DNA of 64,000 nucleotides from Gaoshiqia hydrogeniformans (GTDB taxonomy: Bacteria; Bacteroidota; Bacteroidia; Bacteroidales; Prolixibacteraceae): positions 310,001 through 374,000 of the forward strand of contig NZ_CP186334.1 of assembly GCF_049347105.1 (NCBI RefSeq), given 5' to 3'. The translations under genes were made by a program, and so were the position numbers. Shown here piece by piece: positions 32,300 to 41,022 of this stretch. The notes beneath the pieces were generated by a model. It was not told the DNA's origin. It did not search any database and saw only the letters and a list, made by a program, of their open reading frames with translations. How positions within the stretch are numbered: the stretch's first letter is position 1; the number at the start of each line of letters is the position of its first letter.

Positions 32300-33943
32300 T
32301 TATTTCTTTATTTCCAAAAGATGATTCGCGTGGTTCAATGCCTGCTCAAACAAGGAGAATACATTTGACTTCTGAACCAGGTTAAAAAACCCGTGTTTCT
32401 CCAGTTCCTTCAACACCTTCGGCTGAACGCCGGACAAGATGACCTCCGTCCCGGTATGTTGAATCTCTTTCACAACGTCCTTCAGGTTGTGCATACCGGT
32501 TGAATCGATAAAGGGCACATGCCGCATCCGGATAATCAGCACTTCCGACTTAATGCCAATGGATTTCAAGGTGGAACTGTATTGTTTGGCCGAAGCAAAA
32601 AAGAACGGTCCGCTGATTTCGTATATGCCAATTTCGCCGGGCACTGAAGAATAATTCTCCAGAATATCCGAATCAAGCTCAAAGCCAGGCTGTGCACCGG
32701 CATCGGCCATCCGTTTCATAAACAGGAGAGCCGACAACACAATACCAACTTCAATGGCAAAGGTTAAATCGATCAGTACTGTCAACAGGAAGGTCACTAC
32801 CAGAATCAACACGTCAAAGGCCGAGCCCTTAAAAATATTAACAAATGAGCGCCACTCGCTCATGTTGTACGAAACAACAATCAGGATCCCTGCCAGGCAC
32901 GACATGGGGATCAGTTTGGCCCACTGGCCGAAAAACAGCATGATAAATAACAGGGTGATGGCATGAATGATTCCTGCAACCGGTGTGCGCCCGCCGTTTT
33001 TCACGTTGGTTGCCGTGCGGGCAATGGCGCCGGTAGCCGGGATACCGCCAAAAAACGGAGTTACGATGTTGGCCACCCCCTGGGCGATCAGCTCGGTATT
33101 CGAACGGTGGTTACTGCCAATCATCCCATCCGATACCACGGCTGACAATAAACTTTCGATCCCTCCCAACAAAGCAATGGTTAATGCCGGCGCAAAATAC
33201 AGGTGCAGCTGGTGTACCTCAATCGACGGGAATGTCAGGCTAATCGTTTGTGGAATATCGCCAAAAACCGACTCGATGGTTGAAACCGGCAAACTGAACA
33301 CCTGGACAAGCAGGGTAACCAAAATGATGGATACAAATGAACCCGGAATTTTAGTTGTAATTTTTTTGAAATAAACAGAAATCAAAATGGTAGCCACCGT
33401 TATGCCTAAAGCCAGCAGGTTGGTTTCGCCCAGATGAGAAAAGTAAGTGCCCCACTTCGGCAGAAATTCAGAAGGCATATCGGCAATCTGCAGTCCCATC
33501 GCGTCTTTTATCTGCGTTGTAAAAATAACCAGGGCAATGCCGCTGGTAAACCCCACAATCAAGGGGTGCGGAATAAACTTCAGCAACGATCCCAGCTTGA
33601 GTAAACCAAATATCACCAGAATAATTCCCGCAAGTATCGTCGATATAATCAATCCGTCCAGTCCGTAGCTTTGAATAATGCCGTAAACGATCACAATAAA
33701 CGCCCCGGTAGGACCACCAATCTGAACACGACTGCCGCCCAACACCGAAACTAATAATCCGGCAACAATGGCCGTAACCAATCCTTTTTCGGGCGACACT
33801 CCCGAAGCAACGGCAAATGCAATGGCCAGAGGTAACGCCACAATCCCAACAATAACCCCGGCAAAAGCGTCATTTGTAAACTGTTTTTTCGAATATCCCC
33901 GCCTTAAAACACTAAACAACTTTGGATAGAATACCTGATTCAT
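32300..33943 (-). CDS. SulP-family anion transporter with STAS domain
   Basis: 547 residues from the ATG at 33943. It has about 12 membrane segments in the SulP arrangement (GVIVGIVALPLAIAFAVASG early, GGTPVAG-like loops centrally) and a C-terminal STAS domain (about 430-547), with the characteristic MRHVPFIDSTGMHNL. The family exchanges or imports sulfate, bicarbonate or dicarboxylates; specificity cannot be read from sequence. A TAnnTTTG-type box (TACATTTG on the minus strand, 33978-33971) lies about 28 bases upstream of the start. Confidence 0.9.
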   Translation of the reverse strand: MNQVFYPKLFSVLRRGYSKKQFTNDAFAGVIVGIVALPLAIAFAVASGVSPEKGLVTAIVAGLLVSVLGGSRVQIGGPTGAFIVIVYGIIQSYGLDGLIISTILAGIILVIFGLLKLGSLLKFIPHPLIVGFTSGIALVIFTTQIKDAMGLQIADMPSEFLPKWGTYFSHLGETNLLALGITVATILISVYFKKITTKIPGSFVSIILVTLLVQVFSLPVSTIESVFGDIPQTISLTFPSIEVHQLHLYFAPALTIALLGGIESLLSAVVSDGMIGSNHRSNTELIAQGVANIVTPFFGGIPATGAIARTATNVKNGGRTPVAGIIHAITLLFIMLFFGQWAKLIPMSCLAGILIVVSYNMSEWRSFVNIFKGSAFDVLILVVTFLLTVLIDLTFAIEVGIVLSALLFMKRMADAGAQPGFELDSDILENYSSVPGEIGIYEISGPFFFASAKQYSSTLKSIGIKSEVLIIRMRHVPFIDSTGMHNLKDVVKEIQHTGTEVILSGVQPKVLKELEKHGFFNLVQKSNVFSLFEQALNHANHLLEIKK

Positions 33944-34253
33944 GATGTCTGAAAATTGATTTTGAAGGCGCAAATGTAGAGAGAAATCATTCCCGTTATC
34001 CTCCGAAGCCGCTTTTTTTAACTTGTGTGAAGAAATATTAACTCTTGTGCAATAGCATCAAAAACAATCTGCTCAATATAAAACAGATACCTGTCAACAT
34101 CATCAAAAAAAACCAAAACTCTTGCAATCACAGGTGATACGTTATTTTCGCAGATCGGTTCTTCCTTAATTTGGCTTTATTAACAAAAAAGCCTTAACTT
34201 TTCACCTGTGGTTTTGTTAATTCTACGTTGATAAAATTAAACACGTCAAAATC
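33944..34253. other. Divergent intergenic region between SulP and the cytochrome/dehydrogenase gene
   Basis: About 310 bp, AT-rich. Apart from the SulP -7 element I see no repeats, hairpins or small ORFs that can be defended. Confidence 0.5.
33971..33978 (-). promoter_or_regulatory. -7 promoter element of the SulP gene
   Basis: Read on the minus strand this is TACATTTG, matching TAnnTTTG. Confidence 0.45.
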
Positions 34254-35666
34254 ATGAGTCAAAACTTCGCCAACTTATCGTTCATTGCTGCTGTTTTGTT
34301 TTTTTTACCGGGAAGTTGCTCGATGGGCAACGGACAACAAAGCGAACAGGCTATGATGAAGGCAGCCGAAAACTATCAGAATTTTTGTGCCGGATGCCAT
34401 GGTTACCAACTCGAAAAATTTGAAAACAAAGACTGGATGTATGGAGACGACATTCAAAGTGTTATTAATACCATCACTCATGGGCAAGCCGAAATGGGGA
34501 TGCCTGCTTTTTCCGTAACCTTTTCGAAAGACGAAATCAAAGCCCTGGCCGGTTATGTCAAGGCCGGAATCCCAAAAGATAAAGACAAACTCCAACCGGC
34601 CCTGTCGGCCAATGACCGGGTGGAATCGGAAGTACAAAATTTTCTTGTCGACACCGTTGTCAGCGGACTGGGAGTTCCCTGGGGAATGGAATTTCTCCCC
34701 AACGGCGACTTACTGATCTCCGAACGTTCGGGGATACTTTACCGCTTTTCGGATAACCGTTTAAGCAAAATTGACGGCCTTCCTGAGGTGATGGCCAAAG
34801 GCCAGGGCGGCTTGCTCGATCTGGAACTTCACCCCGACTATGAAAATAACGGCTGGTTATACCTGGCCTACTCGGGCTTTGCCGACAACAACAAAGGAAT
34901 AGCCTGCACCAACGTGATGCGGGCCCGGCTGAACGGCAATCAACTGACCGATCAGGAAATCATTTTTAACGGAGCGCCCGACACCGACCGCGGACACCAC
35001 TGGGGCTGCAAGCTGGAATTCGACCGGAATGGCTACCTGTTTTTCGGAATTGGCGACCGCGGTCAACATTTTGTATTTCCGCAGAGCCTGGACAATACGA
35101 ACGGAAAAATTCACCGGATCAAAGATGACGGTTCTATTCCGTCAGACAATCCCTTTGTCAACACGCCGGGAGCCATGCCCAGCATCTACTCATACGGACA
35201 CCGTAACCCGCAGGGAACCTGCATGGATCCCGAAACCGGCCACATCTGGGTAACAGAACACGGCCCGATGGGAGGCGACGAGCTAAACCTGATCAGACCA
35301 GGACTAAATTACGGTTGGCCGGTCATTTCCTACGGAATCAATTATGACGGCACCATCCTGACCGAGCTGACCGAAAAAGAAGGTCTGGAACAACCGGTTA
35401 TTTACTGGGTTCCTTCCATCGCCCCCTGTGGAACCACCTTTGTAAAAGGGAACCGTTACCCGAACTGGAAAAATAACATCCTGGTCGGGTCGCTTCGCTT
35501 TCAGTATGTGGAACGCCTGGTGCTCGAAAACAACCGGGTCACTCACCAGGAAAAATTACTTGAAGGGATCGGGCGCGTGCGGAACGTCGAAATGAGCCCG
35601 GAAGGCTTAATTTATGTAGCCGTCGAAAATCCGGGAAAGATTGTAAGGCTGATCCCAATCGAATAA
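34254..35666 (+). CDS. Cytochrome c / sorbosone-type (PQQ) sugar dehydrogenase fusion
   Basis: 470 residues. A lipoprotein-like signal (LPGSC, Cys22) is followed by a c-type cytochrome domain with heme motif CAGCH (C45, C48, H49) and a likely Met ligand in GMPAF (about 87). A six-bladed propeller of the glucose/sorbosone dehydrogenase family comes next (about 130-470; GVPWGMEFLPNGD, GHHWGCKLEFD, YSYGHRNPQG, WVTEHGPMGGDELN). The propeller oxidises sugars with PQQ, and the attached heme would accept the electrons. It is exported and probably membrane-tethered in the periplasm. The metallo-hydrolase gene follows 36 bp downstream. Confidence 0.87.
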   Translation: MSQNFANLSFIAAVLFFLPGSCSMGNGQQSEQAMMKAAENYQNFCAGCHGYQLEKFENKDWMYGDDIQSVINTITHGQAEMGMPAFSVTFSKDEIKALAGYVKAGIPKDKDKLQPALSANDRVESEVQNFLVDTVVSGLGVPWGMEFLPNGDLLISERSGILYRFSDNRLSKIDGLPEVMAKGQGGLLDLELHPDYENNGWLYLAYSGFADNNKGIACTNVMRARLNGNQLTDQEIIFNGAPDTDRGHHWGCKLEFDRNGYLFFGIGDRGQHFVFPQSLDNTNGKIHRIKDDGSIPSDNPFVNTPGAMPSIYSYGHRNPQGTCMDPETGHIWVTEHGPMGGDELNLIRPGLNYGWPVISYGINYDGTILTELTEKEGLEQPVIYWVPSIAPCGTTFVKGNRYPNWKNNILVGSLRFQYVERLVLENNRVTHQEKLLEGIGRVRNVEMSPEGLIYVAVENPGKIVRLIPIE

Positions 35667-35702
35667 AATAAAGATCCATTCCCAAAAGCAGAACGATTAT
35701 TC

Positions 35703-36830
35703 ATGAACTACAGAAAATTTATGTGGGTGTTACTTGTATTGTTATTCATTTTCTTAGCCGTCTTTTTAAGTATAAAACTGAACCCGGCATTCGGCGGAAA
35801 AGCTGCCGGAACCCGGCTGGAACTCATCACACAATCGCCAAATTTCCGTGACGGAAAGTTTCAGAATCCGGTAGAAACCGTGATGCAAACCGACGATATA
35901 CCCTTCTTCAAATTGATGAAAGAGTTTTTCTTCACAAAAGGCGACCGTGTGCCGGCCGACACCATTCCCGTAATCCCGGTTAAGCCTGAAAATTACGCTG
36001 ATAAAACCGACACTGCGCGGATTACCTGGCTGGGACATTCAAGCGTGTTGATTGAGATTTCGGGAAAAACCATTTTAACCGACCCTGTTTTCGGGAAACG
36101 AACTTCCCCTTTTTCGTTTATCGGAACAAAGGCATTCCCGTATTCGCATTCATACAAACTCGCCGATTTGCCACCTGTTGACCTGGTATTAATCTCACAC
36201 GACCATTACGACCACCTGGATTACAGCGTCATCAAACAACTGATAAACACCGATGTGCCGTTTGTAACGGCTTTAGGGGTTGGCGCCCACCTGGAATATT
36301 GGGGTATCAGCCCCGAACGCATCACCGAACTGGATTGGTGGGAAAGTTTTCTGCTCGACGATGTTTTGCTGCTTACCGCCACGCCCGCCAGACATTTCTC
36401 CGGCCGGGGCTTGACCAATCGTTTTTCGACCCTGTGGGCCTCCTGGGTGATCGAAAGCCGCGACGAGCGGCTGTTCTTCGGCGCTGACTCGGGTTACTAC
36501 CCCGGATTCAAAGAAATCGGCCGGAAATTCGGCCACTTCGATCTGGTTATGCTGGAATGCGGCCAATACAGCCGTTACTGGCCCTTCATCCACATGTCGC
36601 CCGAAGAAACCTGCCAGGCAGCCCTCGATTTAAATGCAAGAGCCTTGTTACCCATCCACTGGGGAAAATACAAATTGAGCATTCATCCCTGGACCGAACC
36701 GGTAGAACGATTACTGAAAGCAGCCGAAAACAAGCCGATACAGGTAACTACACCCAAAATTGGCGAGGTTTTCTCCGTCGATAAAAACCTGCCCGGCAGC
36801 AAATGGTGGAGAACGGTTGACAAGAACTGA
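35703..36830 (+). CDS. Membrane-anchored metallo-beta-lactamase-fold hydrolase
   Basis: 375 residues. An N-terminal membrane anchor (about 7-25) precedes the MBL fold. Motif 1 is HDHYDHLDY (H166, D167, H168, D170, H171), preceded by TWLGHSSVLIEI and followed by LFFGADSGYYPG and LPIHWGKY. The overall pattern resembles NAPE-PLD/UlaG-like hydrolases that cleave phosphodiester or lactone bonds. The substrate is unknown. It may be co-transcribed with the preceding dehydrogenase. Confidence 0.85.
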   Translation: MNYRKFMWVLLVLLFIFLAVFLSIKLNPAFGGKAAGTRLELITQSPNFRDGKFQNPVETVMQTDDIPFFKLMKEFFFTKGDRVPADTIPVIPVKPENYADKTDTARITWLGHSSVLIEISGKTILTDPVFGKRTSPFSFIGTKAFPYSHSYKLADLPPVDLVLISHDHYDHLDYSVIKQLINTDVPFVTALGVGAHLEYWGISPERITELDWWESFLLDDVLLLTATPARHFSGRGLTNRFSTLWASWVIESRDERLFFGADSGYYPGFKEIGRKFGHFDLVMLECGQYSRYWPFIHMSPEETCQAALDLNARALLPIHWGKYKLSIHPWTEPVERLLKAAENKPIQVTTPKIGEVFSVDKNLPGSKWWRTVDKN

Positions 36831-37216
36831 TCATTGGTTAATTGGCTATTGGATAATTGGCCATTGGGGCATGGGGCTATGAGTCCGGAAGCTTTTGTCC
36901 TCTGCAAAACATTGTGGCTTCTCCGCGTCCTTTGCATTAAAAAAAATCCGGAGTATACAAGTCCTGGCATCCGACCTGCCTCTTGTTTGAGCGAAGCGGT
37001 AACGGTTGACTGTTTTGAGTTGGTAACTCATCTCACAATGTTGTTTGCACATTCACAAATCCCTTTTTCCCTGCATAATCCCAAGCCCAACTGCATAAAT
37101 CATACTCCGCCTGGCGTAGGTGGGGTTTGAAATTTCGTTATTTTCTTATTCTCTATTCTTTGACGATAAACCCTTGTTCCGATTGAATCACACACCGATC
37201 GGTGCGAGCGGTTGCA
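36831..37216. other. 386-bp gene-free region with repeat debris
   Basis: It begins with TTGGTTAATTGG-type iterations and holds a diverged copy (36900-36946) of the CTCTGCG repeat found at 13596-13640. It continues with sequence resembling the GCGGTAACG part of the CTCGTC repeat. No gene or promoter is supportable. Confidence 0.6.
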
Positions 37217-37615
37217 TTATTCAGCTTCAAGGATCTGCTTAATTTTTTTCAGGTCGCTTTCTACCAATTTTGCGTCTTGATTAAACTCTTCTTCTGTCCT
37301 GTCAGGCATCCAAAACAAGGTAAAAACCAATTCACTGCCGTTCCCGTTTGCAAGTACTCTCATCGGATTGTTTACCGTTGAACCGTCCGGCAGTGTCACC
37401 AAATGGTCAATAATCCCGAACTCGTTTTCAGGCGTAAATTCTATCTTGAGATTTCCCAAATCAGTTTCTGCCCGCCAACTATTCCCGGTTTCCCGGGTCA
37501 TCGATTTGATAAATTCCACCCACACCGGGAAATTCTCAGGATTTGAAGCAAACTGATATACTTTGGAGGCCGGTTTGTTAATTGAAACGCTGATATTTTT
37601 TACAGGATATGCCAT
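37217..37615 (-). CDS. SRPBCC-family (START-like) protein
   Basis: 132 residues. ISINKPASKVYQFASNPENFPVW at the N-terminus (residues 9-31) is the usual start of polyketide-cyclase/SRPBCC ligand-binding domains, and the C-terminal helix (FNQDAKLVESDLKKIKQIL) completes the fold. Such proteins bind small hydrophobic ligands in a cavity. No partner genes are near, so no specific role can be assigned. Confidence 0.82.
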   Translation of the reverse strand: MAYPVKNISVSINKPASKVYQFASNPENFPVWVEFIKSMTRETGNSWRAETDLGNLKIEFTPENEFGIIDHLVTLPDGSTVNNPMRVLANGNGSELVFTLFWMPDRTEEEFNQDAKLVESDLKKIKQILEAE

Positions 37616-38085
37616 ATGGTTTGTTTTTATCTGTCTTTTCGTTTATTTGCCCGAATCAGAACGAACAGTTGAAATTAACACTATTATCAAACAAATTGTT
37701 GCAATCAGTTTCATTTCCGGTCTGTTTCCGGCCTTGCCGATGGTCAACCGGACAAGATTACGTGGCAGCGTTGACAAGGGTTCTTGGTAAAGGCTTCCAT
37801 GCACCTTTGTGAGGTTGACCACACCACATTGTGAAGCTTACCAAGCACCATGATCCGGTTGACCATGCTTTGATCAGACAGCTTCCTGCCGGTCGGCTGA
37901 CCCGTGCTACACCAAATTTAACCACGGGAGGGCATGAAGTCTCAAGCTCCATGCAAACTCACCGGTTTTTTCAGGATAAAAATTTCTTCTGCCTTTATCC
38001 GGCTTGCCCTTTTTATGTATATTTGGAGTTTTGGGTTAAAAAAATATCTGTTTTCAGAAGGCACTGATTTTTAGTTGAGTTGAAT
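37616..38085. other. 470-bp gene-free region containing a nested palindromic element
   Basis: It contains the nested inverted repeat described separately (37740-37866). Flanking sequence shows further GGTTGACC copies (37813-37820) but no ORF with coding character. Confidence 0.6.
37740..37866. repeat. 127-bp nested inverted-repeat element
   Basis: Outer arms ATGGTCAACCGG (37740-37751) and CCGGTTGACCAT (37855-37866) match perfectly over 12 bp. Inner arms CTTGGTAAAGGCTTC (37783-37797) and GAAGCTTACCAAG (37833-37845) match apart from a two-base bulge. The element could be a miniature transposable element or encode a structured RNA. I see no second copy in this window. Confidence 0.65.
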
Positions 38086-41022
38086 ATGGCACAGGAGCTG
38101 ATTATCGGTTTAACCGAGCATCGTACGTTTGGACACCTTTTTCAGGCTTTCCTGATCGAGAAAAAGGTCTCATTTTACACCATCAATAAACTGGTGAAAC
38201 AGCGTGATATTGAAAGCCTGGAGCTAAACGCGGAACAAGCGGCCCTGGTGAAACTTACCGAACAATACAGCGATGAAAAACTGGTGCAGAAATTTTCAAA
38301 GAAGAAAGAATCGGTCAACTTCTTTCAGAAAATTGATCCGGATTTGTTCGAAAACCACATCAGCCCCTATATCGACAAGTACCTGAACCGGATCATCCGC
38401 ATGCTGATGCAGGGCAACACCCGCCTGTTTTATAAACAAGCCAAATACGCCAACCTGTACGACGAGGACCTGATCAGCTTGCCGCGCAGTTTTACCGAAA
38501 GCATTTTCTGTTTCGACCGTACCGACAAGGGAACACGTTACAGCCTGCAACTGGTCAACGAAGGGCAGCCACTGAATCTGCTGCACAAACAGGTGATCAT
38601 GGTTACCAACGAACCCTGCTCACTGGTTTGGCAGAGTAACTTGTTCGTATTCGAAAAAATCAGCGGGAAAAGGTTGCTCCCGTTCTTCGGTAAAGAGGCA
38701 ATCTTCGTTCCGTCGCAAATGGAAGACAAGTATTACAAGAGTTTCGTCCTGAATACGATCAAAGAACATGAGGTAAAAGCAAGCGGTTTTACGGTCACAG
38801 AAACAACAGGCATGCAACAGGCCATTCTTTCGCTTGAACCTAACCTGCGGATGGAAGCTGTTATTTTACCTAAATTCAAGTACGGAGAATATGAATACCT
38901 GCAAAACAGCCATACCGAAGTGGTTGTGGGTCTGAAAAAAATCGAAGGAACATACCGTTTTAGCCGAACGAAGCGCGACCGAAACTGGGAAGCTGCTATG
39001 CTGCAACGCTTAACCGATTTTGGCCTGTTTGAAAACAACGGGGCGTACGCGCCTAAAGAAATTGACCTGTTAACCGTGCAGGACCGGCTTTACGAACTGG
39101 TAAACTGGTTAAGCCGGAACCAGGAAAAGCTGAAACAAGCCGGGTTTCAGTTACAGCAAAACAATTACGAGAAAAGATATTCAACCGAGATTCAGGACCT
39201 TCATATTCAATTAAAAACAATCGACGACTGGTTTGATATTTACGCCAACGTCCGTTTTGGCGAATACCAGTTCCCGTTTATCAAACTGAAAAAATACATT
39301 CTGAACGACATCCGCGAGTTTGAGCTTCCGAATGGCGAAATTGCTGTTCTGCCTAAAGAATGGTTCAGCGACTACAAAGATTTGCTGCCTTTTGCAAGAA
39401 CCGAAGGACAAAGTTTCCGGTTAAAAAAATATCATTTTCAACTGATCCAGAGCAGGCTGAAAGGCATCGACAAGGGCTTTTTTCAGCGCTTACAGGAGAT
39501 CGGGAACAAAGGCGGAAAACCGGTTCCGGTCCCCGAAAATATCCAGGCAAGCCTTCGCTCCTACCAGCACGAAGGCTTTTCGTGGATGTACCAATTATAC
39601 GAACAACAATTCGGAGGTTGCCTGGCCGACGACATGGGGCTTGGGAAAACGCTGCAAGCGCTTACCTTATTGCTGAAACTAAAACGCCTGAAAAAGATTA
39701 CGTCTATTGCACCGCCGAAACAGCTTCAGGGACAAATTTCGCTATTTGCCGGTGAAGAAGAGCAGGCTGTAGAAAACGACCAGCCGGCAAGCCTGATTGT
39801 GATGCCCACATCGCTGGTCCATAACTGGGAAAACGAAATCAAAAAGTTCACCCCTTCGCTGCGCGTATACCGGCACGTTGGCTTCCAACGAAACAAAACG
39901 GACGATTTTAACCGATTGCTCCATGATTACGACATAATCCTGACCACCTACGGCACTGTGCGCAACGATTTTGAAATGCTTCGGACACATGATTTTTTTT
40001 ACCTTATCCTCGACGAAAGCCAAAACATCAAAAACCCCTCGTCGAAAACTTACCAAACGGTCAGCCAGCTGAAAGCAAAACACCGGATGGTACTCACCGG
40101 AACGCCCATTGAAAACTCTCTGTCGGACCTGTGGTCGCAAATCAATTTCATCAACAAAGGGCTTCTGGGGAACCTGGCTTATTTTAAACGGGAATTTATC
40201 ACGCCTATTGAGAAAAAGAACGACCCGGAAAAACAGGAAAAGCTGCAATGCCTGATCCGTCCGTTTATTTTGCGGCGCACCAAGGAACAAGTGGCCCGCG
40301 ACCTGCCCCCGCTGACCGAACAAATCCGTTATTGCCAAATGACCGGAGATCAGAAACGCATTTACGAAACCGAAAAGTCGGCCATTCGGAACAGCATCCT
40401 CGAAAACATTGAGAAAGAAGGCGTGGAAAAATCGGCCTTCGTGGTTTTACAAGGCTTGACCAAACTCCGCCAGTTAGCCAACCATCCTTCAATGCTGCAA
40501 GATTCAGATGAAAGCGAATCGGGGAAGTTCGACGAGATCTTCCGAAGCCTGGAGAGCTTAATCGCCGAAAAGCACAAAGTGCTCATCTTCTCGTCGTTTG
40601 TAAAACACCTCGAACTGGTAAAAGAACAGGTTGAGTCGAAGAACTGGAAATATTCCCTGCTCACCGGGCAAACCATCAACCGGGAACAGGTGATCAAAGA
40701 TTTCCAAAACGATCCGGACAACCGTATTTTCCTGATCTCGCTGAAAGCCGGCGGCGTTGGACTCAATCTCACCGCGGCCGACTATGTGTTCATCATCGAT
40801 CCGTGGTGGAACCCGGCAGCCGAACTGCAGGCCATTAACCGGGCCCACCGCATCGGGCAGGACAAAAAGGTGATGGTTTACCGGTTTATTACCGAAGACA
40901 GCATCGAAGAGAAGATTCAGCAATTACAGGAACGAAAAACCTCGCTGGCCGAAAAATTCATCCATACAAATAATCCGTTTAAAACAATCAGCAAAGAAGA
41001 AATTTTAAACTTGCTGAATTAA
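38086..41022 (+). CDS. SNF2-family helicase/translocase
   Basis: 978 residues from the ATG at 38086. About 480 residues of N-terminal sequence precede the helicase core. Walker A is DDMGLGKT (K521) and motif II is DESQ (643-646), a variant of DEAH seen in bacterial SNF2 proteins. Motif VI lies in RAHRIGQ near residue 925. Bacterial SNF2 proteins (RapA, HepA, SNF2 helicases) move on double-stranded DNA or remodel RNA polymerase. No methylase or defence partner is adjacent, so a housekeeping role is most likely. It is convergent with the sensor kinase, overlapping by 4 bp. Confidence 0.9.
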   Translation: MAQELIIGLTEHRTFGHLFQAFLIEKKVSFYTINKLVKQRDIESLELNAEQAALVKLTEQYSDEKLVQKFSKKKESVNFFQKIDPDLFENHISPYIDKYLNRIIRMLMQGNTRLFYKQAKYANLYDEDLISLPRSFTESIFCFDRTDKGTRYSLQLVNEGQPLNLLHKQVIMVTNEPCSLVWQSNLFVFEKISGKRLLPFFGKEAIFVPSQMEDKYYKSFVLNTIKEHEVKASGFTVTETTGMQQAILSLEPNLRMEAVILPKFKYGEYEYLQNSHTEVVVGLKKIEGTYRFSRTKRDRNWEAAMLQRLTDFGLFENNGAYAPKEIDLLTVQDRLYELVNWLSRNQEKLKQAGFQLQQNNYEKRYSTEIQDLHIQLKTIDDWFDIYANVRFGEYQFPFIKLKKYILNDIREFELPNGEIAVLPKEWFSDYKDLLPFARTEGQSFRLKKYHFQLIQSRLKGIDKGFFQRLQEIGNKGGKPVPVPENIQASLRSYQHEGFSWMYQLYEQQFGGCLADDMGLGKTLQALTLLLKLKRLKKITSIAPPKQLQGQISLFAGEEEQAVENDQPASLIVMPTSLVHNWENEIKKFTPSLRVYRHVGFQRNKTDDFNRLLHDYDIILTTYGTVRNDFEMLRTHDFFYLILDESQNIKNPSSKTYQTVSQLKAKHRMVLTGTPIENSLSDLWSQINFINKGLLGNLAYFKREFITPIEKKNDPEKQEKLQCLIRPFILRRTKEQVARDLPPLTEQIRYCQMTGDQKRIYETEKSAIRNSILENIEKEGVEKSAFVVLQGLTKLRQLANHPSMLQDSDESESGKFDEIFRSLESLIAEKHKVLIFSSFVKHLELVKEQVESKNWKYSLLTGQTINREQVIKDFQNDPDNRIFLISLKAGGVGLNLTAADYVFIIDPWWNPAAELQAINRAHRIGQDKKVMVYRFITEDSIEEKIQQLQERKTSLAEKFIHTNNPFKTISKEEILNLLN

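Noticed and set aside
37740..37866. Integron attC site
   Set aside because: No integrase or cassette array is near and the characteristic core sites are absent.
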